NCBI RefSeq assembly: GCF_002954545.1
Contig: NZ_MSCH01000003.1
Span: 2,829,991 to 2,893,990, forward strand
Length of the DNA stretch: 64,000 nt
Source of the DNA: Psychrosphaera saromensis
Lineage (GTDB): Bacteria; Pseudomonadota; Gammaproteobacteria; Enterobacterales; Alteromonadaceae
Direction: 5' to 3'
The position numbers and the translations under genes are program-made. Under the pieces are notes generated by a model, which worked only from the letters and a program-made list of their open reading frames with translations, ran no database searches and had not been told where the DNA came from. Positions 1 to 9,755 of the stretch are shown one piece after another. The stretch's first letter is position 1; each line of letters opens with the position of its first letter.

Positions 1-107
1 GTGTTATGAACTTTACTAATTACAATCAGGCAATAGTAAATACAACGAAGTACTATCATTTAATAGCAACTTAACCTTCGCTTACTTATTAGCAATGGAG
101 ATAAATC

Positions 108-605
108 ATGATTACGTTTACCGTTAACGATGAAACGCGTGAATTTTCGGGCGACCCTACCACCCCGGTTCTTTGGTATTTGCGAGATGAAATGCAACTT
201 ACTGGACCTAAATTTGGATGTGGAATGGGTCTGTGTGGCGCTTGTACTATTCATCTTAACGGCGTTGCTCAGCGCTCATGCATATTGCCAATCTCCGCAA
301 TCTCAGGTAGTAAAATAACCACTATTGAAGGTTTAAGTAAAGACGGCGAACACCCTGTACAACAAGCCTGGGTAGAACACAAAGTGCCTCAGTGCGGTTT
401 CTGTCAATGCGGTCAAATGATGCAAGCAGCCAGTTTACTAGCAAGTAACCAAACGCCTAGCGATGAAGAGATTGTACAAGGTATGTCAGGCAACATTTGT
501 CGATGTGGTACTTATCCTAGAATTCATAAAGCGATTAAATCTGCATCAAAAACAATAGCAGGTGTTGAATATTACGTTCCTGAAAAAGCAGGTGAAAAAG
601 TATGA
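108..605 (+). CDS. iorA: (2Fe-2S)-binding small subunit of molybdenum hydroxylase (IorA-like)
   Basis: Small iron-sulfur subunit of a xanthine-dehydrogenase-family hydroxylase; it passes electrons from the molybdenum site to an external acceptor. The 165-residue protein has the plant-ferredoxin-type motif CGMGLCGAC near residue 40 for the first [2Fe-2S] cluster, then QCGFCQCGQ near residue 100 and NICRCGTYPR near residue 130 for the second. This two-cluster layout and length are typical of IorA/CoxS-like subunits. The ATG is preceded by GGAG at good spacing. The gene overlaps the large-subunit gene by ATGA, so the two are translationally coupled. The family is certain; the substrate (N-heterocycle or aldehyde) cannot be read from sequence, and the iorA symbol only marks resemblance to isoquinoline 1-oxidoreductase. 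Confidence 0.9.
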   Translation: MITFTVNDETREFSGDPTTPVLWYLRDEMQLTGPKFGCGMGLCGACTIHLNGVAQRSCILPISAISGSKITTIEGLSKDGEHPVQQAWVEHKVPQCGFCQCGQMMQAASLLASNQTPSDEEIVQGMSGNICRCGTYPRIHKAIKSASKTIAGVEYYVPEKAGEKV

Positions 606-2857
606 GCCAATATTTTGATTTAACTCGTCGTAAATTTTTAAAATCTAGCGCAACGGTTGGCGCTTTAGTCCTTGGTACTTGTTTCGTAGGTGCCGCCCCA
701 AGGGTAATGGCTGGAATACTCCAAAAGCCATCAGCGTCTGCAAAAGAAGCTAATTTATTTGTTGCTTTACGTCCTGATGGAATAGTTGAAATCACCTGTC
801 ACCGCTCAGAAATGGGTCAACAAATTCGTACGGCCATTGCACAGATTGTAGCTGATGAAATGGAAGCTTCGTGGGACAAAGTAGTCGTAATTCAAGGTAA
901 AGGTGACCTCAAATACGGCGACCAAAACACCGATGGTTCACGCAGTATTCGTTATAATATGCAACGCTTGCGTGAGATGGGAGCTAGTGTTCGTTACCTT
1001 ATGCGACAAGCTGCAGCAACACGTTGGGGAGTATCGTTAGATTCATGTTCAGCACAACAGCACATAGTTAGTCATAGCTCAGGTAAAACCTTAACTTACG
1101 CAGAGTTAGTCAATGATGTTTTAACTATCACCCCACCTGAAACAGATAAAGTCCCACTTAAAAAACGCAGTGAGTGGCGTTACATTAATACCGCTATGGA
1201 ACATATTGATTTAAAAGATATTGTAACTGGGAAAGCGATATTTGCTGCCGATGTATTAGAGCCAAAAGCGCTTATAGCAATGGTTATTCGCCCTCCTGTT
1301 GTTGGTGGTAAAGTTAAAAGTTTTGATGCCAAGGCCGCCAAAGCCATAGATGGTGTGGTGGATGTAGTCGAGATCCCGGCTCCACAAGGTGCACCTTTCT
1401 TTCAACCTAAAGGTGGTATTGCCATCGTTGCTAAGAATACCTGGGCTGCGATGAAAGGCCGCAAAGCATTAACAGTGGCATGGGACGACGGTAAAAACGG
1501 CGACTATAACTCAGAGACCTTTAAAAAGAGTTTGTTAGCGACAGTTGCATCCTCGCAGTCGTCAGTGCGTTCAATCGGTGATGCTGAAAGTATTCTAGCG
1601 AAAGACAGCGATAAACTAGTGGCTGATTATTACGCCCCGCATTTAGCTCAAGCTCCAATGGAGCCTCCTTGTGCCACAGCAATGTATTACAAAGACCACG
1701 TAGACGTGTGGGCTGCAACGCAAAACCCTCAAGCCGATATGCAAACGGTTGGAGCTATGTTGGGCATGCCAAAAGAGAAAATTAACGTTCACGTTACTAT
1801 GCTAGGCGGTGGTTTTGGCCGTAAATCAAAACCTGACTTCTCAGCAGAAGCCGCGTATCTTTCGATGAAAACGGGACAGCCTATTCGCGTTCAATGGACT
1901 CGTGAAGACGACATACAACATGGTTTCTATCATGCTGTTTCAGCTCAACACATTGAAGCGTCGCTAGATAAAAATGGTGCTATACAAGCGTATTTACACC
2001 GTACCGCGTTCTCTCCTATTACCTCTACCTTTCAAGAAGGCGCAACCAAAGCTGGTAGTTTTGAATTACGTTTAGGCTTTACCGACAACCCTATTAACAC
2101 ACCTAACATGAAGTTAGAAAACGGTGAAGCGCCAGCCAAAGCAAGAATTGGTTGGATGCGTTCCGTATCCAATATTTTCCATGCCTTTGCTATTCAGTCA
2201 TTTATTGCTGAAGCTGCACATAAAGCAGGACGTGATCAAAAAGACTACTTGCTAGAAACAATAGGCCCTGACCGTATCTTAGATGTGACTGAGCAACATG
2301 CCGATTACGATAATTACGGTGGCGATAAATCGGTTTACCCGTTAGATATTGCTAGGTTACGTCATGTCATTGAAAAGGTTGCAGACATGAGTAAATGGGG
2401 AAGAAAACTCCCTAAAGGCCGAGGGTTGGGAATAGCAGCTCATAGAAGTTTCTTAAGTTACATTGCCACTGTGATTGAAGTTGAGGTTTCAGAAAAAGGA
2501 GATTTAAAAATAATTAAATCATGGTCGAGCATTGATGCTGGCACCGTAGTGAATACCGATACGGTTATCAACCAAGTACAAGGTGGCTCTATTTATGGGC
2601 TTACTGCTGCAATTAGTGATGGCATTACTTTTGATAAAGGACGTGTTCAGCAAAGTAATTTTCATGACTACCGCGTACCACGTATGAGTGACTCTCCTCT
2701 AGAAATCGATGTGGAAATCGTTCAAAGTGATGCACCTCCAGCAGGTGTTGGTGAGCCACCTACTCCTGTTTACGCTCCTGCTTTGTGTAATGCTATTTTT
2801 GCCGCATGTGGTAAACGCATTAGACAGTTACCTATTGGCGACCAACTAAAAGCCTAA
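602..2857 (+). CDS. iorB: Molybdopterin-binding large subunit of molybdenum hydroxylase (IorB-like)
   Basis: Catalytic subunit of an isoquinoline-1-oxidoreductase/aldehyde-oxidase-like enzyme. The 751-residue protein starts with a twin-arginine signal (TRRKFLKSS, then a hydrophobic stretch), predicting export of the folded enzyme to the periplasm, probably carrying the IorA-like partner along. Family motifs include GGGFGRK near residue 400 (molybdopterin contact region) and GVGEPPTPVYAPALCNA close to the C-terminus, which holds the conserved GVGE glutamate thought to act as catalytic base. The aldehyde-oxidase a/b hammerhead and the duplicated C-terminal domain fit the family length. It overlaps iorA by four bases. 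A 20-bp direct duplication begins at its stop codon. Substrate unknown; aldehyde or N-heterocycle are both possible. Confidence 0.9.
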   Translation: MSQYFDLTRRKFLKSSATVGALVLGTCFVGAAPRVMAGILQKPSASAKEANLFVALRPDGIVEITCHRSEMGQQIRTAIAQIVADEMEASWDKVVVIQGKGDLKYGDQNTDGSRSIRYNMQRLREMGASVRYLMRQAAATRWGVSLDSCSAQQHIVSHSSGKTLTYAELVNDVLTITPPETDKVPLKKRSEWRYINTAMEHIDLKDIVTGKAIFAADVLEPKALIAMVIRPPVVGGKVKSFDAKAAKAIDGVVDVVEIPAPQGAPFFQPKGGIAIVAKNTWAAMKGRKALTVAWDDGKNGDYNSETFKKSLLATVASSQSSVRSIGDAESILAKDSDKLVADYYAPHLAQAPMEPPCATAMYYKDHVDVWAATQNPQADMQTVGAMLGMPKEKINVHVTMLGGGFGRKSKPDFSAEAAYLSMKTGQPIRVQWTREDDIQHGFYHAVSAQHIEASLDKNGAIQAYLHRTAFSPITSTFQEGATKAGSFELRLGFTDNPINTPNMKLENGEAPAKARIGWMRSVSNIFHAFAIQSFIAEAAHKAGRDQKDYLLETIGPDRILDVTEQHADYDNYGGDKSVYPLDIARLRHVIEKVADMSKWGRKLPKGRGLGIAAHRSFLSYIATVIEVEVSEKGDLKIIKSWSSIDAGTVVNTDTVINQVQGGSIYGLTAAISDGITFDKGRVQQSNFHDYRVPRMSDSPLEIDVEIVQSDAPPAGVGEPPTPVYAPALCNAIFAACGKRIRQLPIGDQLKA

Positions 2858-2896
2858 AGTGTTTAGCTACACCCTAAAGTGTTCAGCTACAGCCTA
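2852..2896 (+). repeat. 20-bp tandem duplication spanning the iorB-like stop codon
   Basis: Two 20-bp units (2852-2871 and 2872-2891, differing at two positions) plus a five-base partial third unit. The first unit contains the TAA stop at 2855-2857 and the second carries another TAA at the same place. One of seven such stop-codon duplications in this window. Confidence 0.85.
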
Positions 2897-2903
2897 TTTG
2901 CAT

Positions 2904-2941
2904 AACCACCTATGAGTTAACATAAAGCTCCTAGGTGGTTT
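2904..2941. terminator. Probable terminator hairpin after the iorAB-like pair
   Basis: Inverted repeat AACCACCTATGAG / CTCCTAGGTGGTT (one mismatch, 11-nt loop). The T run is only three bases, so it may be a weak terminator or an RNA 3'-end hairpin. Confidence 0.5.
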
Positions 2942-2956
2942 ACCGCTATGGGCATG

Positions 2957-2984
2957 GATCTAATTTAATTGATTAAATTAGATC
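2957..2984. promoter_or_regulatory. 28-bp AT-rich palindrome upstream of the xdhC-like gene
   Basis: GATCTAATTTAAT and its exact complement are separated by only two bases. The site lies 80 bp before the xdhC-like start and is a possible operator. No T run follows, so a terminator is less likely. The binding protein is unknown. Confidence 0.4.
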
Positions 2985-3064
2985 ATGAACATTAAAAATG
3001 CAGCGCTTTATCACAAATAAAGTCGAGTTTTATTAATCCATATATTTACGAGCAATAACAAACC

Positions 3065-4039
3065 ATGCAATTAGCGAACACTCTCGACACCCATGATGTA
3101 CTCTCTGCTTGGCAAAGTCACCGCCACAACAGCACATGGGCTATGGCCATTATTGTCGATTGCCAAGGTCACAGTTACCGTAAGCGCGGAGCCTTTTCCC
3201 TTATTAACCAAGACGGTGAGCAATTAGGCATATTAAGCGGCGGATGTCTTGAAGCTGATATAAGACTAATGGCAAGAAAGTGCATTTCCTTAAACAAAGT
3301 ACTTACCAAAGAATATGATGGTAGAGATGAAACGGATGCCTCATATCAAATGGGTTGTGGTGGCATAGTATGGGTTAAGTTTATTCCACTTAACGATGCA
3401 AATAATCATTTAAACTTAATTGAAGTACTCGAATATTTAGAGCAACGTGAAAGTGTGCGTTACGGCTTAGATCACGGCCTAGATAACCAGAGCCATCATA
3501 ATAACCAAAACCAACCAACAGATATTCGCAGTTATGTTAATAGTCATCACGACGCGCAACTCAATATTGAAATAACGACCAAAATTCATTTGTTAATTTG
3601 TGGTGGTGGTAAAGATGCCACGCCCGTGTGTCAATTTGCCAAGCAACTTGGTTGGCAGGTGTCAGTTTGGGATCCAAGAGCCGCTTATGCTAATAAAAAC
3701 GACTTAGCTAGCGCAGATACCATTTTAAAGGAACCTCACTCGGTATTACCTGATTTTGCAGCTAAGCAAAAAGTTAATTTTGCGGTACTCATGTCACATA
3801 ATGTCGGGTTAGATGCACAAGCATTAAATACATTAGCTAACTCAGATATTAAGCATATCGCTCTGTTAGGCCCTAAAAAGAGATTTGAAGATGTAGTGGC
3901 AGCCTGTGGATTAGATAGGTCTAATATTAAACCCACGTTGTCTGGACCAGCAGGATTAGATATAGGAGGCGATTTGCCTACGAGTATCGCATTATCTATT
4001 GTTGCTAAATTTCATGGCATTGCCTTTAACAAGTTTTAG
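3065..4039 (+). CDS. XdhC/CoxI-family molybdenum-hydroxylase maturation factor
   Basis: XdhC-type proteins bind molybdenum cofactor, help sulfurate it and insert it into xanthine-dehydrogenase-like apoenzymes. The N-terminal XdhC/CoxI domain includes LGILSGGCLEADIR around residue 60 and MGCGGIVWVKF around residue 100. After a variable N/H/Q-rich linker (about residues 140-155) a Rossmann domain begins at LLICGGGKDATPVCQFAKQL and carries the family motifs MSHNVGLD, LLGPKKR and SGPAGLDIGG. Length (324) fits. It sits directly downstream of the iorAB-like genes and convergent to a mocA-like gene, so it most likely matures that enzyme. Confident family call. Confidence 0.88.
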   Translation: MQLANTLDTHDVLSAWQSHRHNSTWAMAIIVDCQGHSYRKRGAFSLINQDGEQLGILSGGCLEADIRLMARKCISLNKVLTKEYDGRDETDASYQMGCGGIVWVKFIPLNDANNHLNLIEVLEYLEQRESVRYGLDHGLDNQSHHNNQNQPTDIRSYVNSHHDAQLNIEITTKIHLLICGGGKDATPVCQFAKQLGWQVSVWDPRAAYANKNDLASADTILKEPHSVLPDFAAKQKVNFAVLMSHNVGLDAQALNTLANSDIKHIALLGPKKRFEDVVAACGLDRSNIKPTLSGPAGLDIGGDLPTSIALSIVAKFHGIAFNKF

Positions 4040-4080
4040 TTAAAGACTTTTATTTTTTATTTTTTTTGAGGGATGGAGAG

Positions 4081-4683
4081 CTAAAGATCATTTAACTCGT
4101 TCAATTGATCCACGGTATCAATATCAAGCTCGGCATTAGGCAACAACACAGCACTGACGTTAGGTGATGATTTAATTAAGTTCCTGGCTCCTTTATCATC
4201 ATCTAAATCAAGAAGCTGTGAAAAATACGGCCTAGGAAATATAGCAGGAACACCTCTATGGCCTGCATACTCTGCACAAACAATAGAAGATATGTCTTGC
4301 TGCCAAAGATTGATTAGTGACTGAATGTCAGCTTGTGTTAGTTGAATTTGGTCAACGGTTACAAACATTATGCCAGCACAATCCTCAGGACACTGACTCA
4401 CCGCAGCTTTAATCGAACTCGACATACCTTGCTGCCAATCTTGATTGAAAAACACATAGCCGTCTTTAGATATCTCTTTTAAATGTTGGTGAATAACCGG
4501 ATGATGTGCGCCCGTAATGACCAAAACCTCACAGTTGATTTTCTCCAATAAGGTAATACTTCTTTCTATTAAGGTTTGCCCTTGGTAGTGAGCCAATTGT
4601 TTAGGTGAACCAAAACGAGAAGCCTGTCCTGCAGCAAGTAAAGCAATAGCAAGCTTAGGTTGTGTTTTATCCATGTTATTCAT
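4081..4683 (-). CDS. mocA: MocA-like molybdenum cofactor cytidylyltransferase (NTP transferase)
   Basis: Predicted to join CTP to molybdopterin, giving the molybdopterin-cytosine-dinucleotide form used by many hydroxylases of the IorB type. The 200-residue protein begins with the nucleotidyltransferase signature LLAAGQASRFGSPKQL and carries a VTVDQIQL segment (metal-binding aspartate), RGVPAIFPRPYF and a C-terminal DIDTVDQL, as in MobA/MocA proteins. The first ATG (4683) is preceded by AAAGG at about 6 nt. It is convergent with the xdhC-like gene and needed by the same enzyme system. A cytidylyltransferase rather than guanylyltransferase role is inferred from this context. Confidence 0.82.
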   Translation of the reverse strand: MNNMDKTQPKLAIALLAAGQASRFGSPKQLAHYQGQTLIERSITLLEKINCEVLVITGAHHPVIHQHLKEISKDGYVFFNQDWQQGMSSSIKAAVSQCPEDCAGIMFVTVDQIQLTQADIQSLINLWQQDISSIVCAEYAGHRGVPAIFPRPYFSQLLDLDDDKGARNLIKSSPNVSAVLLPNAELDIDTVDQLNELNDL

Positions 4684-4945
4684 TTTTACCTTTAAAAGCG
4701 GTTTAACTCTAAACTATTTATCTTTGGGGCTATTTAGCTATCAGAGCTGTATAACGCTAAAAAGCGTTACTGGGTTGTTTATGTTATGTGTCCACTTAAA
4801 GGCTTTTGCTTTTGCCTTTAACTATTGCCTTATTTCCTTATTGTATAGAACTGGGTAGCGTTTTTCTTTTAAATTAACTTGCTGAAATGTACTTCATCGT
4901 CCTTCAAAACATTAGCTAGACTATAGATAAAATTTATTCCTCAGC

Positions 4946-6943
4946 CTAAGACGCCGTTGCTTTCCTGTTACTTTTTGCTTTGCTACTAACCTTACTATTG
5001 CCCTTACTATTTCCCCAGCTTCGGTTTGACTTACCTTTGGTTTTTCTTTTAAAAGCGACATTCGGTAATCCTGAAAAGTCCTGTTGTTTTGCCTGACCAA
5101 CCATAGTGTTCAATACCGACAGCAAAGGCTGCATAAAGCTTTGATAATTTACTTTTTGTTCGCAAATATCATTAAGTGTCGCTTCCCACTGCGCGGTCAT
5201 ATCTGGCGTAGTGGCTTTGTCTGGTAACGCTTTTATTAAGGTCTTACCTACTGTCGTGGACTTTATCGCCTTACCTTCTCTGACTAAAAATCCGCGATTA
5301 AACAATAAATCTATAATGCCTGCACGTGTGGCTTCGGTGCCTAGTCCATCGGTTTCTTTCAATACTTTTTTAATTTCTACATCCGTAACGTATCTGGATA
5401 TTCCAGTCATCGCGGCTAACAAGGTAGCGTCGGTAAATGATTTTGGTGGCTGAGTTTCTTTTTGTAAAACCTCACCTTTTTCGCAGTGCAACACATCGTT
5501 CACCGCAAGCGCAGGGATATGCTGTTCTTGCTCATCTGTTTTACTAGAGCTGTCGGCAAATTTGCCTTTACTTTGAAATAACGTTTTCCAGCCAAGTTGC
5601 TGAACTTCGTTGGCGTTAACTACAAAGATACCACCAGAAATCGTCAACTCTAAATGGCAATGTAAATATTGATACGCAGAATAAAACTGCGCTATGTATT
5701 GGCGACAGATCAAGAAATAAATATTTTTCTCCATCTGGTTTAAGTTGATATTAGCGGCCGACTTTTCTGTAGGAATAATGGCGTGATGAGCAGTTACTTT
5801 TGAGTTATTCCACGCTTTACTTTTTAAGCTCATGTCGGCGTTACGCGCCATCTGTGCAATCTTTTCATCGCCAGAGGTTAAATGTTTCATAATACTAGGT
5901 ACTTGCGATAACTGATCTGTGGGTAAATAGCGACTATCTGAACGCGGATAGGTAATAAGCTTATGTCTTTCGTATAAACTTTGACAGAGATCTAATACCA
6001 TTTTGGCACTTAACGAGAATTGTTTAGCAGCATCTATCTGTAAGCTCGACAAGTTATAAGGTAAAGGGGCATTTTGTTTTTTATTTTGTTTGGTTAACTC
6101 TGTCACTAACGCATCTTGATTAGTAATACGTTCAGCCACGTTATTGGCTAACGCTTGATTCATAACACGTTGGTTATCATCACAATGAGGTAAACACGCT
6201 GCGCTTGGTTTCCACTTGGCTTTGAAGATTTGATTGGACTGGTTTTCATCTTGGTATTGAATATGAGCAACCACTTCAAAGTAATTATGTGGCGTAAAGT
6301 TATCTATTTCATTATCACGGTTCACCACTAAACCTAAAATAGGTGTTTGTACCCGCCCTACCGACAATACGCTGTTATAACCGCTTTTCTGACCTTGTAA
6401 GGTGTAAGCACGAGTTAAATTTATGCCATACAACCAATCCGCTCTAGAGCGCGCTAAGGCCGATATAGACAATGGCATAAAGCTCATATTAGATTGTAAG
6501 TTATTTAACGAGCGTTTAACCGCTGGGGTATTTAAGTCACTAATTAACAAACGCTGAACTTGCTGTTTTTTAGTTTTACTTACTTTTAGATAATCGATGA
6601 CTTCATCAACCAGCAATTGACCTTCGCGGTCCGGATCGCCTGCATGAATAATTTGACTGGCATTTTTAACTAAGGCTTTAATGGCCGTTAATTGTGAGCG
6701 GGTTTGTGATTTAGGTTTTAGCACCCATTTTTCTGGGACGATTGGCAAATGTTCCGCGTTCCATTTTTTATAATGGGCTTGATACACTTCCGGGTCGGCC
6801 TGTTCCAATATATGTCCAATACACCAAGTTACAATATCACCGTTGCCCACTTCAATATGGGTTTTAAGGTTTTTGTGAGGTTTTGGCAATGCAGCTGCTA
6901 TTGCTCGACCTAGGCTTGGTTTCTCTGCTATATAAAGTTTCAC
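4946..6943 (-). CDS. topB: DNA topoisomerase III
   Basis: Type IA topoisomerase that decatenates DNA and resolves recombination intermediates. Motifs in order: the TOPRIM start KLYIAEKPSLGRAIAAAL, HAGDPDREGQLLVDEVIDYL (acidic metal-binding residues), VGRVQTPILGLVV, and the active-site region HKLITYPRSDSRYLP with the catalytic tyrosine; a GLGTEATRAGIIDLL motif follows. Homologues begin at KLYIAEKPS; the codon there is GTG at 6943, so I place the start there rather than at an in-frame ATG at 6991 that would add 16 residues. The C-terminus is a basic K/S/N-rich tail rather than zinc fingers. Length about 665, as expected. Confidence 0.93.
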   Translation of the reverse strand: MKLYIAEKPSLGRAIAAALPKPHKNLKTHIEVGNGDIVTWCIGHILEQADPEVYQAHYKKWNAEHLPIVPEKWVLKPKSQTRSQLTAIKALVKNASQIIHAGDPDREGQLLVDEVIDYLKVSKTKKQQVQRLLISDLNTPAVKRSLNNLQSNMSFMPLSISALARSRADWLYGINLTRAYTLQGQKSGYNSVLSVGRVQTPILGLVVNRDNEIDNFTPHNYFEVVAHIQYQDENQSNQIFKAKWKPSAACLPHCDDNQRVMNQALANNVAERITNQDALVTELTKQNKKQNAPLPYNLSSLQIDAAKQFSLSAKMVLDLCQSLYERHKLITYPRSDSRYLPTDQLSQVPSIMKHLTSGDEKIAQMARNADMSLKSKAWNNSKVTAHHAIIPTEKSAANINLNQMEKNIYFLICRQYIAQFYSAYQYLHCHLELTISGGIFVVNANEVQQLGWKTLFQSKGKFADSSSKTDEQEQHIPALAVNDVLHCEKGEVLQKETQPPKSFTDATLLAAMTGISRYVTDVEIKKVLKETDGLGTEATRAGIIDLLFNRGFLVREGKAIKSTTVGKTLIKALPDKATTPDMTAQWEATLNDICEQKVNYQSFMQPLLSVLNTMVGQAKQQDFSGLPNVAFKRKTKGKSNRSWGNSKGNSKVSSKAKSNRKATAS

Positions 6944-7055
6944 AAAATTTACTTTTAAATAATAAACTTGTTCAGATATTAGTACGAACAACTGTTTATG
7001 TATACAGTTATTTTAAATTTTATTTATTAAGTGACTATAAAACCCACAGCCCCAA

Positions 7056-9755
7056 TTATACAGCGTGCTTGGTTAAAACCCGTAAAAGATCGGCCTGCTT
7101 GAAAGGCTTATTGATAAAATCAAAAATACCTAAGGCTGACGCTTTATCTCGGTCTTCTTTACCAACACTAGCACTTAAAATAACAATAGGGATATGCTCT
7201 AGTCTAGAGTCATGTTTAATTTTATGCGACGCGGTAAAGCCATCCATATTGGGCATTTGGATATCCATTAAAATAATATCCGGCATATTGTCAGCTAAAT
7301 AATCCAACGCTTCTTGTCCATCACCAGCTAAGTCAGATTTAGCACCTAAAGAGGAAAGCTGCTTTTGAACTATCATTTGATTTACCTTGTTGTCTTCTAC
7401 AACAAGAACATTCATATTTGAAAAATCAATTTTTTGATTATCTAGCTCATTTTTTGCTGGTACGTTTTGCTTGTCTACTGGAGTAGATTTACCTAATTTT
7501 AATCTTATAATGAATTCACTGCCCTGGCCGACTTCACTTATCAATTGAATATCGCCATCCATCAAGGCACATAGCTGCTTTACAATTGATAAACCTAAAC
7601 CGGTGCCACCATATTTTCTGGTCGTCGAGCTTTCTGCTTGGGCAAATGAGGTAAATAAACGTTCCTGATCTTCAAGCTTAATACCAATTCCAGTATCGAT
7701 AACTTTCACAATTAAGCATCGAGTATCATCAGAGTCATCTATGCATTCGCCCCAAACTTTAACACCACCAGATGAAGTGAATTTAATCGCATTATTAATT
7801 AAGTTAATAATGATCTGCTTAAATCTTAATTCATCCCCGTTAACCCATAGGTCAAACGACGAACAAAACTCACAAGTCAAAGTAATCGACTTCTCATTGG
7901 CATTTTTATTTAACATTTCAATAACTGACTTAGTTACCTCTGAGGGCTTAAACGCAATACTCTCCAAAGTAAATTCACCCGCCTGCATTTTTGACAGATC
8001 TAATACGTCATTAACTATGTTCAATAAGATATTGGACGCATTATCAATTTTAGATAAATAGTCTTTAGCAACGTTGTCGCTTGTTTCACGTTTGGCTATT
8101 TCGGTAAAGCCCATAATGGCATTTAACGGAGTTCTATATTCATGGCTGATGTTTGCTAAAAACAAATTCTTCGCTTCATTCGCGGCTTGTAACTCGTTAT
8201 TTTTATTCAATAACTCGGCTGTACCTTCGTTTACCTTACGGGTTAAACTTGATTTAAAGGTCACAATAAAAAAGACAAACATCACACATATAACACCAAT
8301 AATACAACCTGCAACCATAATACTTAAATAACCCCAGTTAATTAAGCTACGCTCAAAGTCTGGGGTACTAGAAAACGATAACTGGGCTTTTTTATCAAAC
8401 ATATCAATATCTACTGAATGGGTAAATAAGCTGTGTCTGTTCTGATCATTTTGGCTGTTCTGGCTGTAAATACTGTCTTTCTCATAGTTAAATTTATAAG
8501 TAAATTCATCTACCCCATATTGGTTATAGATGTCTGACAATAAAACATTTATTTCAAAGACAACTTCAACCAGGCCCATAAAATCCTCAGCCGCTTGAAG
8601 GTCGGTTGTATAAATAGGGTAGTAGACAATCATTGATGTTCTTTTAGTTGGCTGTTGTGCCAAGGACGTTAGCGGCGACAAGGCATAACTTTTAGTATTA
8701 ATCGCTTTAATAACTGTTTCGCTTACAATTGGGTGAGTGGATATATCTAAACCAATTGCAGCTCTATTTATATCCAATGGTTCAACAAAATAAATTGGTA
8801 TGTATAAACTTTGTTCAGGAGCAACAACCAGACCTTTATCAGTTAACTTTTTGATGTGGATATCCGTTAACATTTCCTTTTGTAATAAAGACTCAAATTT
8901 CGCTCTATCGTCGCCATGGATATAGGGTAACCAAGCTAGCCCTCTTATTTTAGTATCGGTATTACTAATTTTATTTGTAAATTTATAAAAGTCGTTTCTA
9001 GTCACATCGGTACTGGCTTGAAACAAACCATCTAAAGACTTTAAATGATGTTTGATTTTTGCTTGAGTAATATTAAATTGTTCAATAAAAGGTTGTGTTG
9101 TTCGAACAAAGCTTACTTTTTTATCTTCATAATCATCATTGGTGACCAACAAAAATATAAAGCTCACCAATAAAAAGCAGCACACGCTGGTTAATATTGA
9201 CGGCAGTGTATGCCTGGCCTTTTTAACAAACTTGTTTTTATATAAAAATAAGAAGATTGGAGTGAAAAACACCACACTAATGGTATCGCCAATCCATTTA
9301 ACAACACCAATATAGGTTAATGTTGTCACATCAATATCAACGATAAACCATAAACAAGCGACAAAAACTAAGTTAGACGCCAAACTTGCGACCGGTCCAG
9401 TAAGCAGTAAAAAATTCAACGTTTTTTTCGGCTTATTTATATTAATGGGCAAGGCACAAAAGTGAGTAATCAAAAACTTGCTAAAGACGGGCTGTAAAAT
9501 GCTGATTGTAGAAAAAATAAAGATTGAGTAGCTAGGTAATGAATCAAAATCGGTATCTTGAGTCATTGTAAATATTGAAGAAAGTATTACCCCAACAAGA
9601 ACCGAACGTCCAAATAAAAGGTACATACCGAGTATGACACCCGATGCAGGCCAAATAATACTGACATAACCGAATGGTAAGGTGAAACTTGTTCCTAGCT
9701 TCACCAGTAAAAAGTGAATACAAAAAGAAGTGAGAACTAACAATACTTGTTTCAA
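7056..9755 (-). CDS. MASE1-CHASE hybrid sensor histidine kinase/response regulator
   Basis: Membrane sensor for an unknown signal. The 899-residue protein has an N-terminal multi-helix MASE1 domain (about residues 1-205), a periplasmic CHASE ligand-binding domain (about 210-470), a further membrane helix (about 475-500), a short coiled coil, then a HisKA domain with the phospho-accepting H538 in ANISHEYRTPLN. The HATPase domain shows NLINNAIKFT, DTGIGI and GGTGLGLSIVKQL. A C-terminal receiver (about 780-899) keeps VEDN, the phospho-aspartate D831 in LMDIQMPNMDG, and the KPF lysine. All catalytic residues appear intact. No partner regulator or output domain is adjacent, so phosphotransfer to a remote Hpt protein is the likely route. 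CHASE domains often sense small molecules or peptides; the ligand is unknown. Confidence 0.9.
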   Translation of the reverse strand: MKQVLLVLTSFCIHFLLVKLGTSFTLPFGYVSIIWPASGVILGMYLLFGRSVLVGVILSSIFTMTQDTDFDSLPSYSIFIFSTISILQPVFSKFLITHFCALPININKPKKTLNFLLLTGPVASLASNLVFVACLWFIVDIDVTTLTYIGVVKWIGDTISVVFFTPIFLFLYKNKFVKKARHTLPSILTSVCCFLLVSFIFLLVTNDDYEDKKVSFVRTTQPFIEQFNITQAKIKHHLKSLDGLFQASTDVTRNDFYKFTNKISNTDTKIRGLAWLPYIHGDDRAKFESLLQKEMLTDIHIKKLTDKGLVVAPEQSLYIPIYFVEPLDINRAAIGLDISTHPIVSETVIKAINTKSYALSPLTSLAQQPTKRTSMIVYYPIYTTDLQAAEDFMGLVEVVFEINVLLSDIYNQYGVDEFTYKFNYEKDSIYSQNSQNDQNRHSLFTHSVDIDMFDKKAQLSFSSTPDFERSLINWGYLSIMVAGCIIGVICVMFVFFIVTFKSSLTRKVNEGTAELLNKNNELQAANEAKNLFLANISHEYRTPLNAIMGFTEIAKRETSDNVAKDYLSKIDNASNILLNIVNDVLDLSKMQAGEFTLESIAFKPSEVTKSVIEMLNKNANEKSITLTCEFCSSFDLWVNGDELRFKQIIINLINNAIKFTSSGGVKVWGECIDDSDDTRCLIVKVIDTGIGIKLEDQERLFTSFAQAESSTTRKYGGTGLGLSIVKQLCALMDGDIQLISEVGQGSEFIIRLKLGKSTPVDKQNVPAKNELDNQKIDFSNMNVLVVEDNKVNQMIVQKQLSSLGAKSDLAGDGQEALDYLADNMPDIILMDIQMPNMDGFTASHKIKHDSRLEHIPIVILSASVGKEDRDKASALGIFDFINKPFKQADLLRVLTKHAV

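Noticed and set aside
6883-7302. 139-codon plus-strand ORF between topB and the hybrid kinase
   Set aside because: It overlaps both well-supported minus-strand genes and has no domain or ribosome-binding site.
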